Source of the DNA: Bradyrhizobium betae
GTDB taxonomy: Bacteria; Pseudomonadota; Alphaproteobacteria; Rhizobiales; Xanthobacteraceae
Assembly (NCBI RefSeq): GCF_004123905.1
Contig: NZ_MZXW01000026.1
Location: 35,127-99,126, forward strand
Length of the DNA stretch: 64,000 nucleotides
Direction of reading: 5' to 3'
Position 1 is the stretch's first letter; each line of letters begins with the position of its first letter. Made by a program: the position numbers and the translations under genes. Positions 33,475-41,007 of this stretch are shown one piece after another. The notes under the pieces are model-generated. The model made no database searches, was not told the origin of the DNA, and worked only from the letters and a program-made list of their open reading frames with translations.

Positions 33475-34536
33475 ATGAGCGAGAGCAGCACATCCGTTGA
33501 AATGCTGGAGCCGATCGAGGACATCGGCGGCGTCGCGCAGCCGCTGCTCCAGGTCAATGGCCTGACAAAGCACTTCCCGGTTCGTGGCGGATTGTTCGCC
33601 GCAAAGCGCACCGTACGCGCCGTCGACAACGTCTCCTTTTCCATAGCCAAGGGCGAGACCGTCGGCATCGTCGGCGAATCCGGCTGCGGCAAGTCGACCA
33701 CCGCGCGCTTGCTGATGCATCTGATGCCGCGCGACACCGGCGACATCATCTATGACGGCATGACCGTCGGGCAGTCCTTGTCGCTGCGTGAGCTGCGACG
33801 TGGCATGCAGATGGTGTTCCAGGATTCCTACGCCTCACTCAATCCGCGCCTCACCATCGAGGAATCGATCGCCTTCGGCCCGAAGGTGCACGGCATGGCC
33901 GATGGCACGGCGCGAGCGCTGGCGCGCGAGCTGCTCGGCAAGGTCGGCCTGGTCCCAGCAAATTTCGCCAACCGCTATCCGCACGAGATCTCCGGCGGCC
34001 AGCGCCAGCGCGTCAACATCGCGCGTGCGCTGGCGCTGTCGCCGCGGCTGGTGATCCTCGATGAAGCCGTCTCCGCACTCGACAAATCCGTCGAAGCGCA
34101 GGTGCTGAATCTCTTGGCCGACCTCAAGCGCGAGTTCGGCCTGACCTACCTCTTCATCAGCCACGACCTCAACGTCGTCCGCTACATCAGTGATCGCGTG
34201 CTGGTGATGTATCTCGGCGAGGTCGTCGAGCTCGGCCCGGTCGACCAGGTCTGGGACAGTCCCGCGCACCCCTACACGCGCGCGCTTCTGGCTGCGATGC
34301 CGTCCTCGGATCCTGATCGCCGCACCGAGAAGCCGCCGATCACGGGCGATCCGCCCAATCCGATCGACCCGCCGTCGGGCTGCCGCTTCCACACCCGTTG
34401 CGCGTTTGCGGAGCCGCTCTGCGCAAATGCAGCACCAAAGCTCACGGCCGTCGATAAGATAGGCCACGAGGCGGCGTGCTACATGGCTATACCGGGTTCA
34501 GGCCATAGCCGCGCGCCCACAGGGGAAACCGCATGA
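33475..34536 (+). CDS. ABC transporter ATP-binding protein, DppF/OppF type
   Basis: 353 aa. Walker A GESGCGKST near 65-73, Q-loop FQDSYASLNPR, signature SGGQRQRVNIARAL, Walker B LVILDEAVSALD, and the switch His in FISHDLNVV. The C-terminal oligopeptide-transporter extension carries a Cys cluster (GCRFHTRCAFAEPLC). It drives transport with the DppD-type ATPase encoded three genes later. The following small gene overlaps its stop (ATGA), so expression is coupled. Confidence 0.92.
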   Translation: MSESSTSVEMLEPIEDIGGVAQPLLQVNGLTKHFPVRGGLFAAKRTVRAVDNVSFSIAKGETVGIVGESGCGKSTTARLLMHLMPRDTGDIIYDGMTVGQSLSLRELRRGMQMVFQDSYASLNPRLTIEESIAFGPKVHGMADGTARALARELLGKVGLVPANFANRYPHEISGGQRQRVNIARALALSPRLVILDEAVSALDKSVEAQVLNLLADLKREFGLTYLFISHDLNVVRYISDRVLVMYLGEVVELGPVDQVWDSPAHPYTRALLAAMPSSDPDRRTEKPPITGDPPNPIDPPSGCRFHTRCAFAEPLCANAAPKLTAVDKIGHEAACYMAIPGSGHSRAPTGETA

Positions 34537-34730
34537 CGAGACCGACACCGAAAGAGATCAAGCCGATGGCGCAAGTCGCCGGCGTTCCCGTGGATGACGA
34601 GATCGCCACGCGTATCTCCAACTCCATCGGACCTGCCTTCGAAGGCTTTTCAGCCATCGCCGGCACGCTCCCGTTCGACCTCGAGCCCGCGCTCTATCCG
34701 ATCGCGCAGACGCTGAAGGTGTCGAAATGA
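34533..34730 (+). CDS. AtzG-like/GatC-like small partner of the amidase
   Basis: 65 aa, overlapping the ATPase gene upstream and the amidase gene downstream by four bases each (ATGA). An N-terminal helix (AQVAGVPVDDEIATRI) is followed by a second helical stretch and a Pro-rich tail (GTLPFDLEPALYP). Length, composition and position resemble AtzG, the small subunit that wraps the biuret amidohydrolase AtzE, itself comparable to GatC of the amidotransferase. The assignment rests on pattern and synteny; sequence similarity is weak by eye. Confidence 0.55.
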   Translation: MTRPTPKEIKPMAQVAGVPVDDEIATRISNSIGPAFEGFSAIAGTLPFDLEPALYPIAQTLKVSK

Positions 34731-36142
34731 GCACCGAGCCTGCATTGATGACGCTCACCGAGGTCGCACGTGCGATCGCGATGAAGCAGATGTCCTCGCA
34801 TGAGGTGACGCGCGCGCTGCTGCATCGCATCGCGCAGTGGCAGCCGCATCTCAACGCCTTCATGTCGATTGAAGCGGAAGCCGCGCTGAACGCGGCCGAT
34901 GCCGCCGACGCCGAGCTCGCCAAGGGCAATCTCCGCGGTCCCTTGCATGGCGTGCCGCTGGCGCACAAGGACATGTATTACGACGCCGGCCACGTCGCGA
35001 CCTGCGGCTCGCTGATCCGCCGCGACTTCGTGCCGACCGTCACCTCCACCGCCTTGCAGCGCTTGAAGGACGCGGGCCAGGTCCGGCTCGGCACCCTGCA
35101 TCTCGCCGAATTCGCCTACGGCCCGACCGGCCACAACGCCCATTACGGCCCGGTGCGCAATCCCTGGAACGTCGCGCATATCACCGGCGGTTCCTCGTCC
35201 GGCTCCGGCTCGTCGGTCGCCGCGCGACTTACCTTTGCCGCGCTCGGCTCGGACACCGGCGGCTCGATCCGCATGCCCGCACATTTCTGCGGCGTCACGG
35301 GACTGAAGACCACGGTCGGCCGCGTCAGCCGTGCCGGCGCGATGCCGCTGTCGCAATCGCTCGACACCGTCGGCCCGCTCGCGCGGACTGCGGAAGATTG
35401 TGCGCTGCTGCTGGCGCTGATGGCCGGTCTCGATCCCGCGGATTCGACCACCAGCCACGAGCCGCTCTCGGACTATGTCGGCGCGACCAAGGGCTCGCTG
35501 AAGGGCCTCAAGATCGGCGTGCCCGCATCCTTCTATGTCGACGACCTCGACGCCGAAGTCGCACGCGTGCTTGACGAGACCATCGCGGTGCTCAAGCGTG
35601 AGGGCGCCGACATCGTCACAGTCGAGCTGCCGGATCAGCGGCAATTGCAGGCGGCGAGCCAACTCGTGCTCGCGGCGGAAGCCGCCGCCTTTCACAAGCG
35701 CTGGATGATCGAGCGCCCGCAGGATTATGGTGCGCAGACGCTGATGAGGCTTCAAAACGGCCTCGCGGTTCCCGCCATCACCTATCTCGAGGCGATGCGC
35801 TGGCGCGGTCCGGCACTCGCCGCGCACAATGCGGCGGCCGCTGGCGTCGATGCGATCATCGCACCGGCTTCACCCGTGCCGGCGCCGACGATCGAGGAGA
35901 GCGACGTTGGCGGCGGACCGAACGCGCCGGCGATGGTGCAGCGGCTGACGCTGTTCACGCGTCCGGTGAATTTCCTCGGCCTGCCGTCGCTCACCATTCC
36001 CTCCGGCTTCACCAAGAGTGGCCTGCCGGTCGGGATGCAGCTGATCGGCCGCTCCTTCGATGAAGCGACCTTGCTCACCATCGGCGCCGCCTTCCAGCGC
36101 GTCACCGACTACCACGACCGGGTACCCAAACTTCCGTCATGA
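34727..36142 (+). CDS. Amidase-signature hydrolase (AtzE/GatA-like)
   Basis: 471 aa. The Ser-cisSer-Lys triad is intact: Lys81 in AHKDMYYDAG, cis-Ser in GGSSSGSGSS (154-163), and nucleophile Ser180 in GSDTGGSIRMPA. No signal peptide, so it acts in the cytoplasm. Being embedded in an ABC importer operon, between its two ATPase genes, it probably hydrolyses the imported amide. An AtzG-like protein encoded immediately upstream would be its partner, which points to small amides such as urea-like compounds more than to glutamyl-tRNA. Start overlaps the small gene; the dppD-type ATPase start overlaps its stop. Confidence 0.88.
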   Translation: MSTEPALMTLTEVARAIAMKQMSSHEVTRALLHRIAQWQPHLNAFMSIEAEAALNAADAADAELAKGNLRGPLHGVPLAHKDMYYDAGHVATCGSLIRRDFVPTVTSTALQRLKDAGQVRLGTLHLAEFAYGPTGHNAHYGPVRNPWNVAHITGGSSSGSGSSVAARLTFAALGSDTGGSIRMPAHFCGVTGLKTTVGRVSRAGAMPLSQSLDTVGPLARTAEDCALLLALMAGLDPADSTTSHEPLSDYVGATKGSLKGLKIGVPASFYVDDLDAEVARVLDETIAVLKREGADIVTVELPDQRQLQAASQLVLAAEAAAFHKRWMIERPQDYGAQTLMRLQNGLAVPAITYLEAMRWRGPALAAHNAAAAGVDAIIAPASPVPAPTIEESDVGGGPNAPAMVQRLTLFTRPVNFLGLPSLTIPSGFTKSGLPVGMQLIGRSFDEATLLTIGAAFQRVTDYHDRVPKLPS

Positions 36143-37116
36143 CAAAGCTCGTCGACATCTCAGGCCTCAACATCCGCTTCACCGGCGAGCGCACGGTTTT
36201 TGCCGTGAACGATCTCAGTCTCTCTCTCGGTGACGGCGAGGTGCTGGGCCTGCTCGGCGAATCCGGTTCAGGCAAGAGCGTGACCCTGCGTGCGTTGATG
36301 CGGCTGCTGCCGAAGAAGCGCACGCAGATCTCGGGCAAGGTCAACGTGATGGGCCGCGACGTGCTCGCCATGAACGACGAGCAGCTGTCGTCGTTCCGCG
36401 GCCAGACCGTCTCGATGATCTTCCAGGAGCCCGCGCTCGCGCTCGATCCGGTCTACACCATCGGCGCGCAGATCGCCGAGAGCGTGGTGCGTCACGAAGG
36501 CAAGAGTTTTGCGGAGGGCAGGGCGAGGGCCCTCGAAATGCTCGAGGTCGTGCGCATTCCCTCGGCCAAGCGAAGGCTGGACGCCTATCCGCACGAGATG
36601 TCCGGCGGCATGCGCCAGCGCGCGATGATCGCGTTGGCGCTCGCCTGCCGGCCAAAGATACTGCTGGCGGACGAGCCGACCACCGCGCTCGATGCCACCG
36701 TGCAGATTCAGATATTGTTGCTGCTACGCGAGCTTCAGCGCGAGTTCGGCATGTCCGTCATCTTCGTTACCCACGATATCGGCGTTGCCATCGAGATCTG
36801 CGACCGCGTCGCGGTGATGTATGCCGGCCAGATCGTGGAGCAGGGCACCCTTCGCGACATCGTGCGTAGCCCGGTGCACCCCTACGCCAAGGGCCTGCTC
36901 GCCTCGACCATCCATGGCGCCAAGCGCGGGCAGCGCCTCGAAACCATCCCCGGCACGCCGCCGTCGCTCGCTGAGAAGCCGCACAACTGCTCCTTCGCCC
37001 CCCGCTGCGCCGTGGCCCAGTCGCGCTGCGTCGAGCAACTGCCAGCGAACGTGGAGGTCGGCCCGGGCCGGGCGGCGCGGTGCGTGCTGGCGGAGCCGGT
37101 CACCGCGCTGTCATAA
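36139..37116 (+). CDS. ABC transporter ATP-binding protein, DppD/OppD type
   Basis: 325 aa, overlapping the amidase stop (ATGA). Walker A GESGSGKS near 42-49, Q-loop FQEPALALDPVYT, signature MSGGMRQRAMIALAL, Walker B LLADEPTTALDAT, and the switch His in FVTHDIGVA. The C-terminal extension has the oligopeptide-family Cys cluster (CSFAPRCAVAQSRC). It completes the transporter with DppB, DppC and DppF. Placement after the amidase makes the enzyme an integral part of the operon. Confidence 0.92.
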   Translation: MTKLVDISGLNIRFTGERTVFAVNDLSLSLGDGEVLGLLGESGSGKSVTLRALMRLLPKKRTQISGKVNVMGRDVLAMNDEQLSSFRGQTVSMIFQEPALALDPVYTIGAQIAESVVRHEGKSFAEGRARALEMLEVVRIPSAKRRLDAYPHEMSGGMRQRAMIALALACRPKILLADEPTTALDATVQIQILLLLRELQREFGMSVIFVTHDIGVAIEICDRVAVMYAGQIVEQGTLRDIVRSPVHPYAKGLLASTIHGAKRGQRLETIPGTPPSLAEKPHNCSFAPRCAVAQSRCVEQLPANVEVGPGRAARCVLAEPVTALS

Positions 37117-37211
37117 ATTCAAACCGCAACCGTGGACGGGAACAGCATTCAGACCCCATTCATCCCGGTTCCCGTTCCATGGCCCCCGTTCATGGAGAGG
37201 GACTTCAACTT

Positions 37212-37481
37212 ATGTACATTTCTGGCCAAAGCCTCATCGTTATCCTGTTCGTCGGCCTGGTTGCCGGCTGGCTCGCCGGCAAGGTGGTGCGCGGCAGCGG
37301 GTTCGGCATCATCGGCGACATCGTGATCGGCATTGCCGGTGCGTTCGTCGCCAGCTTCCTGTTCCCGAAGCTCGGCATTCACATCGGCGCCGGGCTGGTC
37401 CCGGAGATCATCTTTTCCGCGATCGGCGCCATCATCCTGCTTCTGGTGGTCCGCCTGGTGCGTGGTGGAGGCCGGCTCTAG
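37212..37481 (+). CDS. GlsB/YeaQ/YmgE-family membrane protein (transglycosylase-associated family)
   Basis: 89 aa from the ATG at 37212, preceded by GGAGAGGG. Three hydrophobic helices separated by glycines (LIVILFVGLVAGWLAGKVV, IIGDIVIGIAGAFVASFLF, IIFSAIGAIILLLVVRLVR) fit the family exactly in length and pattern. These proteins are often induced by osmotic or envelope stress; no enzymatic role is established despite the family name. It stands alone 95 bp after the dpp operon. Confidence 0.85.
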   Translation: MYISGQSLIVILFVGLVAGWLAGKVVRGSGFGIIGDIVIGIAGAFVASFLFPKLGIHIGAGLVPEIIFSAIGAIILLLVVRLVRGGGRL

Positions 37482-37764
37482 CAGCCGCCCGGTTCGTCGA
37501 TCGGAACCTTTCGCCTCTCCCCAAGGCTGGCCAAGGCTGGACCAAGGCTGGGGAGAGGCCGCGATGTCTGCTATAAAAAGCCGCAAAGACTGTGAAATAC
37601 CGGACTTGCGTGCGGGGCCGTCAGGGGGTGATGTGGCCCATCGGGACCTGGATGAATTCGGCTGCGCTGGTCGCAGAGGGAATACGGTGTTAATCCGGGT
37701 CGAGTACCCCTGAGCGGCCTATGAAATCAGGGGCTTTGCCCCTTACCCGAAAGAGATCAGACTG
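37482..37764 (+). promoter_or_regulatory. Long leader before the type I secretion genes with two hairpin groups
   Basis: Contains GCCTCTCCCC (37513-37522) pairing with GGGGAGAGGC (37550-37559), enclosing three copies of CCAAGGCTGG (37521-37530, 37531-37540, 37542-37551; the outer copies overlap the arms). Further on, CCCCTGA (37707-37713) can pair with TCAGGGG (37727-37733), or AGGGGC (37729-37734) can pair with GCCCCT (37738-37743); these stems exclude each other. The ATG at 37765 follows 21 bases later. A possible translated start at 37333 was not accepted. Confidence 0.4.
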
Positions 37765-39507
37765 ATGGCAGCCGTACCTGGCGTCCGCCGTTCAGAGCTC
37801 GGTGACGCCTTGCGCGCTTGTCGCACGGGGTTCGTCGGCGTCGGCTTGATGAGCTGCATGATCAACCTGCTCTATCTGACCGGGTCGATCTTCATGCTGG
37901 AGGTCTACGACCGGGTGCTGCCGAGCCGCAGCGTTCCGACCCTGGTCGGCCTGATCGTCCTCGCCAGCTTCCTGTATGCGGCGCAGGGCGTGCTCGACAT
38001 GATCCGCAACCGGATCCTGGGGCGGATCGGCACGGCGCTCGATGAATCCCTCAACAAGCGCGTGTTCGACACCATCGTGCGCCTGCCGCTGCTGGTCGGC
38101 AGCCGCAACGAGGGCCTGCAGCCGCTGCGCGATCTCGACAATGTCCGCTCCTTCCTTGGCGGCATGGGCCCGAGCGCGTTCTTCGACCTGCCCTGGCTGC
38201 CGCTTTACCTGGCCATCTGCTTCGCCTTCCACGTCATGATCGGCGTCACCGCACTGGTCGGCGCCATCATTCTGGTCGGGTTGACGCTGGTCACCGAATT
38301 CATGTCCCGCCAGCCGGCGAAGGAGGCGATGGGCCTTGCCGCCCAGCGCAACGACATCGCCCAGTCCAGCCGTCGCAACGCCGAAGTCATGGTGTCGATG
38401 GGCATGACCGGCCGGATGAACGGGCGCTGGAGCGAGGCCAACGAAAAATATCTCGACGGCAACCAGCGTGCGAGCGACGTCGCGGGCGGTCTCGGCGCGG
38501 TGGCAAAAGTGCTGCGCATGATGCTGCAATCGGCCGTGCTCGCGGTCGGCGCCTATCTCGTCATCCACCAGGAGGCGACCGCCGGCATCATCATCGCCGG
38601 CTCGATCCTCTCCGCGCGTGCGCTGGCGCCGGTCGATCTCGCCATCGCGCACTGGAAGTCCTTCGTCGCGGCCCGCCAGAGCTGGCAGCGCCTCACCCGC
38701 CTTTTGGAGCAGATGCCGGCGCAGACGATGCCGACCCAGTTGCAGGCGCCCACCAGCCGCCTCTCGGTCGAAGGCGTTGCCATGGTGCCGCCGGGCGACC
38801 AGCGCCTGATCGTCCAGGACGTCACCTTCGCGCTCGAAGCCGGCAACGCCCTCGGCGTGATCGGGCCGAGCGGCTCCGGCAAATCCTCGCTGATCCGTGC
38901 GCTGGTCGGCGTCTGGCATCCGGTGCGCGGCAAGGTGCGGCTCGACGGCGCGGCGCTCGACCAATGGGCCTCCGACATGCTCGGCCGCCACATCGGCTAT
39001 CTGCCGCAGGACGTCGAGCTGTTCGGGGGCACCATCGCGCAGAACATCGGCCGTTTTGACCCCGAGGCGACGTCTGACGGCATCATCTCTGCGGCCAAGG
39101 AAGCCGGCGTGCACGAGATGATCATCAAGATGCGTGAGGGCTACAACACGCAAGTCGGTGAGCAGGGCACCTCGCTCTCGGCAGGCCAGGCCCAGCGCGT
39201 GGCGCTGGCGCGGGCGCTCTACGGCAATCCGTTCCTGATCGTGCTCGACGAGCCCAATTCCAATCTCGACACCGAAGGCGACGAGGCGCTGACCCGCGCC
39301 ATCCGCGCCGCCCGCGACCGTGGTGCCATCGTCATCGTGGTGGCGCACCGGCCCATCGGCGTCGAGGCGGTCGATCAGATCCTGGTGCTGCGCGATGGTC
39401 GCATGCAGGCCTTCGGCCCGAAGGAGCAGGTGCTCGCCCAGGTGCTCCAGCCGCGCGCGACCCCGCCGGCGCCGATCAAGATCGTCAGCGAAGGCGGAAA
39501 GTCATGA
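37765..39507 (+). CDS. Type I secretion ABC transporter (PrtD/AprD-type permease/ATPase)
   Basis: 580 aa. An N-terminal six-helix exporter domain (about 25-310) has no C39 peptidase extension, as in PrtD-type exporters of RTX proteases and lipases. The ATPase domain has Walker A GPSGSGKSS near 370, signature LSAGQAQRVALARAL, Walker B LIVLDEPNSNLD and switch His VAHRP. It exports an unfolded protein with a C-terminal signal directly across both membranes, together with the HlyD adaptor encoded next (overlap ATGA). No secreted substrate or TolC gene lies nearby. Confidence 0.9.
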   Translation: MAAVPGVRRSELGDALRACRTGFVGVGLMSCMINLLYLTGSIFMLEVYDRVLPSRSVPTLVGLIVLASFLYAAQGVLDMIRNRILGRIGTALDESLNKRVFDTIVRLPLLVGSRNEGLQPLRDLDNVRSFLGGMGPSAFFDLPWLPLYLAICFAFHVMIGVTALVGAIILVGLTLVTEFMSRQPAKEAMGLAAQRNDIAQSSRRNAEVMVSMGMTGRMNGRWSEANEKYLDGNQRASDVAGGLGAVAKVLRMMLQSAVLAVGAYLVIHQEATAGIIIAGSILSARALAPVDLAIAHWKSFVAARQSWQRLTRLLEQMPAQTMPTQLQAPTSRLSVEGVAMVPPGDQRLIVQDVTFALEAGNALGVIGPSGSGKSSLIRALVGVWHPVRGKVRLDGAALDQWASDMLGRHIGYLPQDVELFGGTIAQNIGRFDPEATSDGIISAAKEAGVHEMIIKMREGYNTQVGEQGTSLSAGQAQRVALARALYGNPFLIVLDEPNSNLDTEGDEALTRAIRAARDRGAIVIVVAHRPIGVEAVDQILVLRDGRMQAFGPKEQVLAQVLQPRATPPAPIKIVSEGGKS

Positions 39508-40838
39508 GCACGATGGCGATCGGCGGCGGGAAGCCTGCCGCAAAGAAGACCGTGCGGGACTCGATCCGTTTTCACCTGATGCTCGGGCTCGGTATTACCC
39601 TGGTCCTGGTCGTCGGTCTCGGCGGCTGGGCATCGACCGTGCAGATCTCGGGCGCGCTGATCGCGCCGGGCCAGATCGTGGTCGAATCCAACGTCAAGAA
39701 GGTGCAGCATCCGACCGGCGGCGTGGTCGGCGAGCTGCGTGCCCACGACGGCGACGTGGTCAAGGCCGGCGACATCGTGGTGCGGCTCGATGACACCGTC
39801 ACCAAGGCGAACCTCGCCATCGTCACCAAGAATCTCGATGCGGCTCAGGCGCGCACGGCGCGGCTTCAGGCCGAGCAGCGGGGTGTCGACAAGGTCGAGT
39901 TCCCGCAATCGCTGCTGGATCGCGGCAACGATCCCGATGTCAAGAACCTGCTCTCCGCCGAAACCAAGCTGTTCGACGTCCGTGTCAACGGCCGCGCCGG
40001 CCAGAAGGCGCAGCTTCGCGAGCGCGTCCAGCAGCTCAACGAGGAGATCGAGGGTCTGTCCGCGCAGGAGAGAGCCAAGGACAAGGAAATCGCGCTGGTG
40101 CAGCAGGAGCTCGTCGGTGTCCGCGATCTCTACGACAAGCACTTGGTGCAGCTCTCGCGTCTGACCACGCTCGAGCGCGACAATGCCCGCCTCAACGGTG
40201 AACGCGCGCAATACATCGCCTCGCGGGCGCAGGCCAAGGGCAAGATCACCGAGACCGAGCTTCAGATCATCCAGGTCGACAAGGACATGGTCAGCGAGGT
40301 CTCCAAGGATCTGCGTGAGACCAACGACAAGATCGGCGAGATGATCGAGCGCAAGGTCGCCGCCGAGGATCAGCTCCGCCGCGTCGACATCCGCGCGCCG
40401 CAGGACGGCATGGTGCTGCAATCGACCGTGCATACGGTCGGCGGCGTCGTCACCGCAGGCGATGCGCTGATGCTGATCGTGCCGCAGGCCGACGACCTCC
40501 AGGTCGAGGCCAAGGTCAATCCGGTCGATATCGACAAGCTCCAGATCGGCCAGAAGACGCTGCTGCGTCTCTCCGCCTTCAACCAGCGGACCACGCCCGA
40601 GCTCAACGGCCTCGTCACCCGCGTCTCGCCCGACGTCACCACCGACCAGCGCACCGGCCAGAGCTATTACACCATCCGCGTCTCGATGCCGGCGGAGGAG
40701 GTCGCCCGCCTCGGCGATTCCAAGCTGATCCCCGGCATGCCGGCGGAAGCCTTCGTCCAGACCGGCGACCGCACCATGCTGTCCTACCTGATGAAGCCGC
40801 TGCACGACCAGCTGATGCGGGCGTTCCGGGAGAAGTGA
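39504..40838 (+). CDS. HlyD-family periplasmic adaptor of type I secretion (PrtE/AprE type)
   Basis: 444 aa. One transmembrane helix (about 28-48, MLGLGITLVLVVGLGGW), a lipoyl half (QHPTGGVVGELRAHDGDVVKAGD), a long alpha-helical coiled coil (about 110-290, charged heptads), the second lipoyl half (VDIRAPQDGMVLQSTVHTVGG), and the beta-barrel domain ending with the RTX-adaptor motif YYTIRVSMPAEE and FVQTGDRTMLSYLMKPL. It joins the ABC exporter to TolC. It overlaps the exporter gene by four bases; a palindromic repeat follows it. Confidence 0.9.
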   Translation: MSTMAIGGGKPAAKKTVRDSIRFHLMLGLGITLVLVVGLGGWASTVQISGALIAPGQIVVESNVKKVQHPTGGVVGELRAHDGDVVKAGDIVVRLDDTVTKANLAIVTKNLDAAQARTARLQAEQRGVDKVEFPQSLLDRGNDPDVKNLLSAETKLFDVRVNGRAGQKAQLRERVQQLNEEIEGLSAQERAKDKEIALVQQELVGVRDLYDKHLVQLSRLTTLERDNARLNGERAQYIASRAQAKGKITETELQIIQVDKDMVSEVSKDLRETNDKIGEMIERKVAAEDQLRRVDIRAPQDGMVLQSTVHTVGGVVTAGDALMLIVPQADDLQVEAKVNPVDIDKLQIGQKTLLRLSAFNQRTTPELNGLVTRVSPDVTTDQRTGQSYYTIRVSMPAEEVARLGDSKLIPGMPAEAFVQTGDRTMLSYLMKPLHDQLMRAFREK

Positions 40839-40860
40839 CGCGCGCCTCAGCTTCGGTCTC

Positions 40861-40950
40861 GTAGGGCGGGCAAAGGCGCGAAGCGCCGTGCCCGCCATTC
40901 TTCGGGTGCAATCACGATGGTGGGCACGCTTTCGCTTTGCCGACTCTACG
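40861..40950. repeat. Palindromic intergenic repeat, family C copy 1
   Basis: GTAGGGCGGGCAAAGGCGC at the left pairs imperfectly with the right end GCTTTCGCTTTGCCGACTCTACG; the inner GGCGCGAAGCGCC is self-complementary. The same element, same orientation, lies at 61685-61774. It follows the type I secretion operon and precedes amn. Confidence 0.75.
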
Positions 40951-41007
40951 ACTTCTCCTTCTTTGCTATAGTTCGACTCGAAGCCTCAGCAACCCGGCGG
41001 TCGAACC

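Noticed and set aside
37333..37713. Possible 126-codon gene on the plus strand between the GlsB-type gene and the secretion operon
   Set aside because: Its first half overlaps the GlsB-type gene in another frame and the second half runs through hairpins and tandem repeats; no homology-like pattern.
37792..39348. 518-codon open frame on the minus strand
   Set aside because: Antisense to the type I secretion ATPase, whose Walker and signature motifs are clear on the plus strand.
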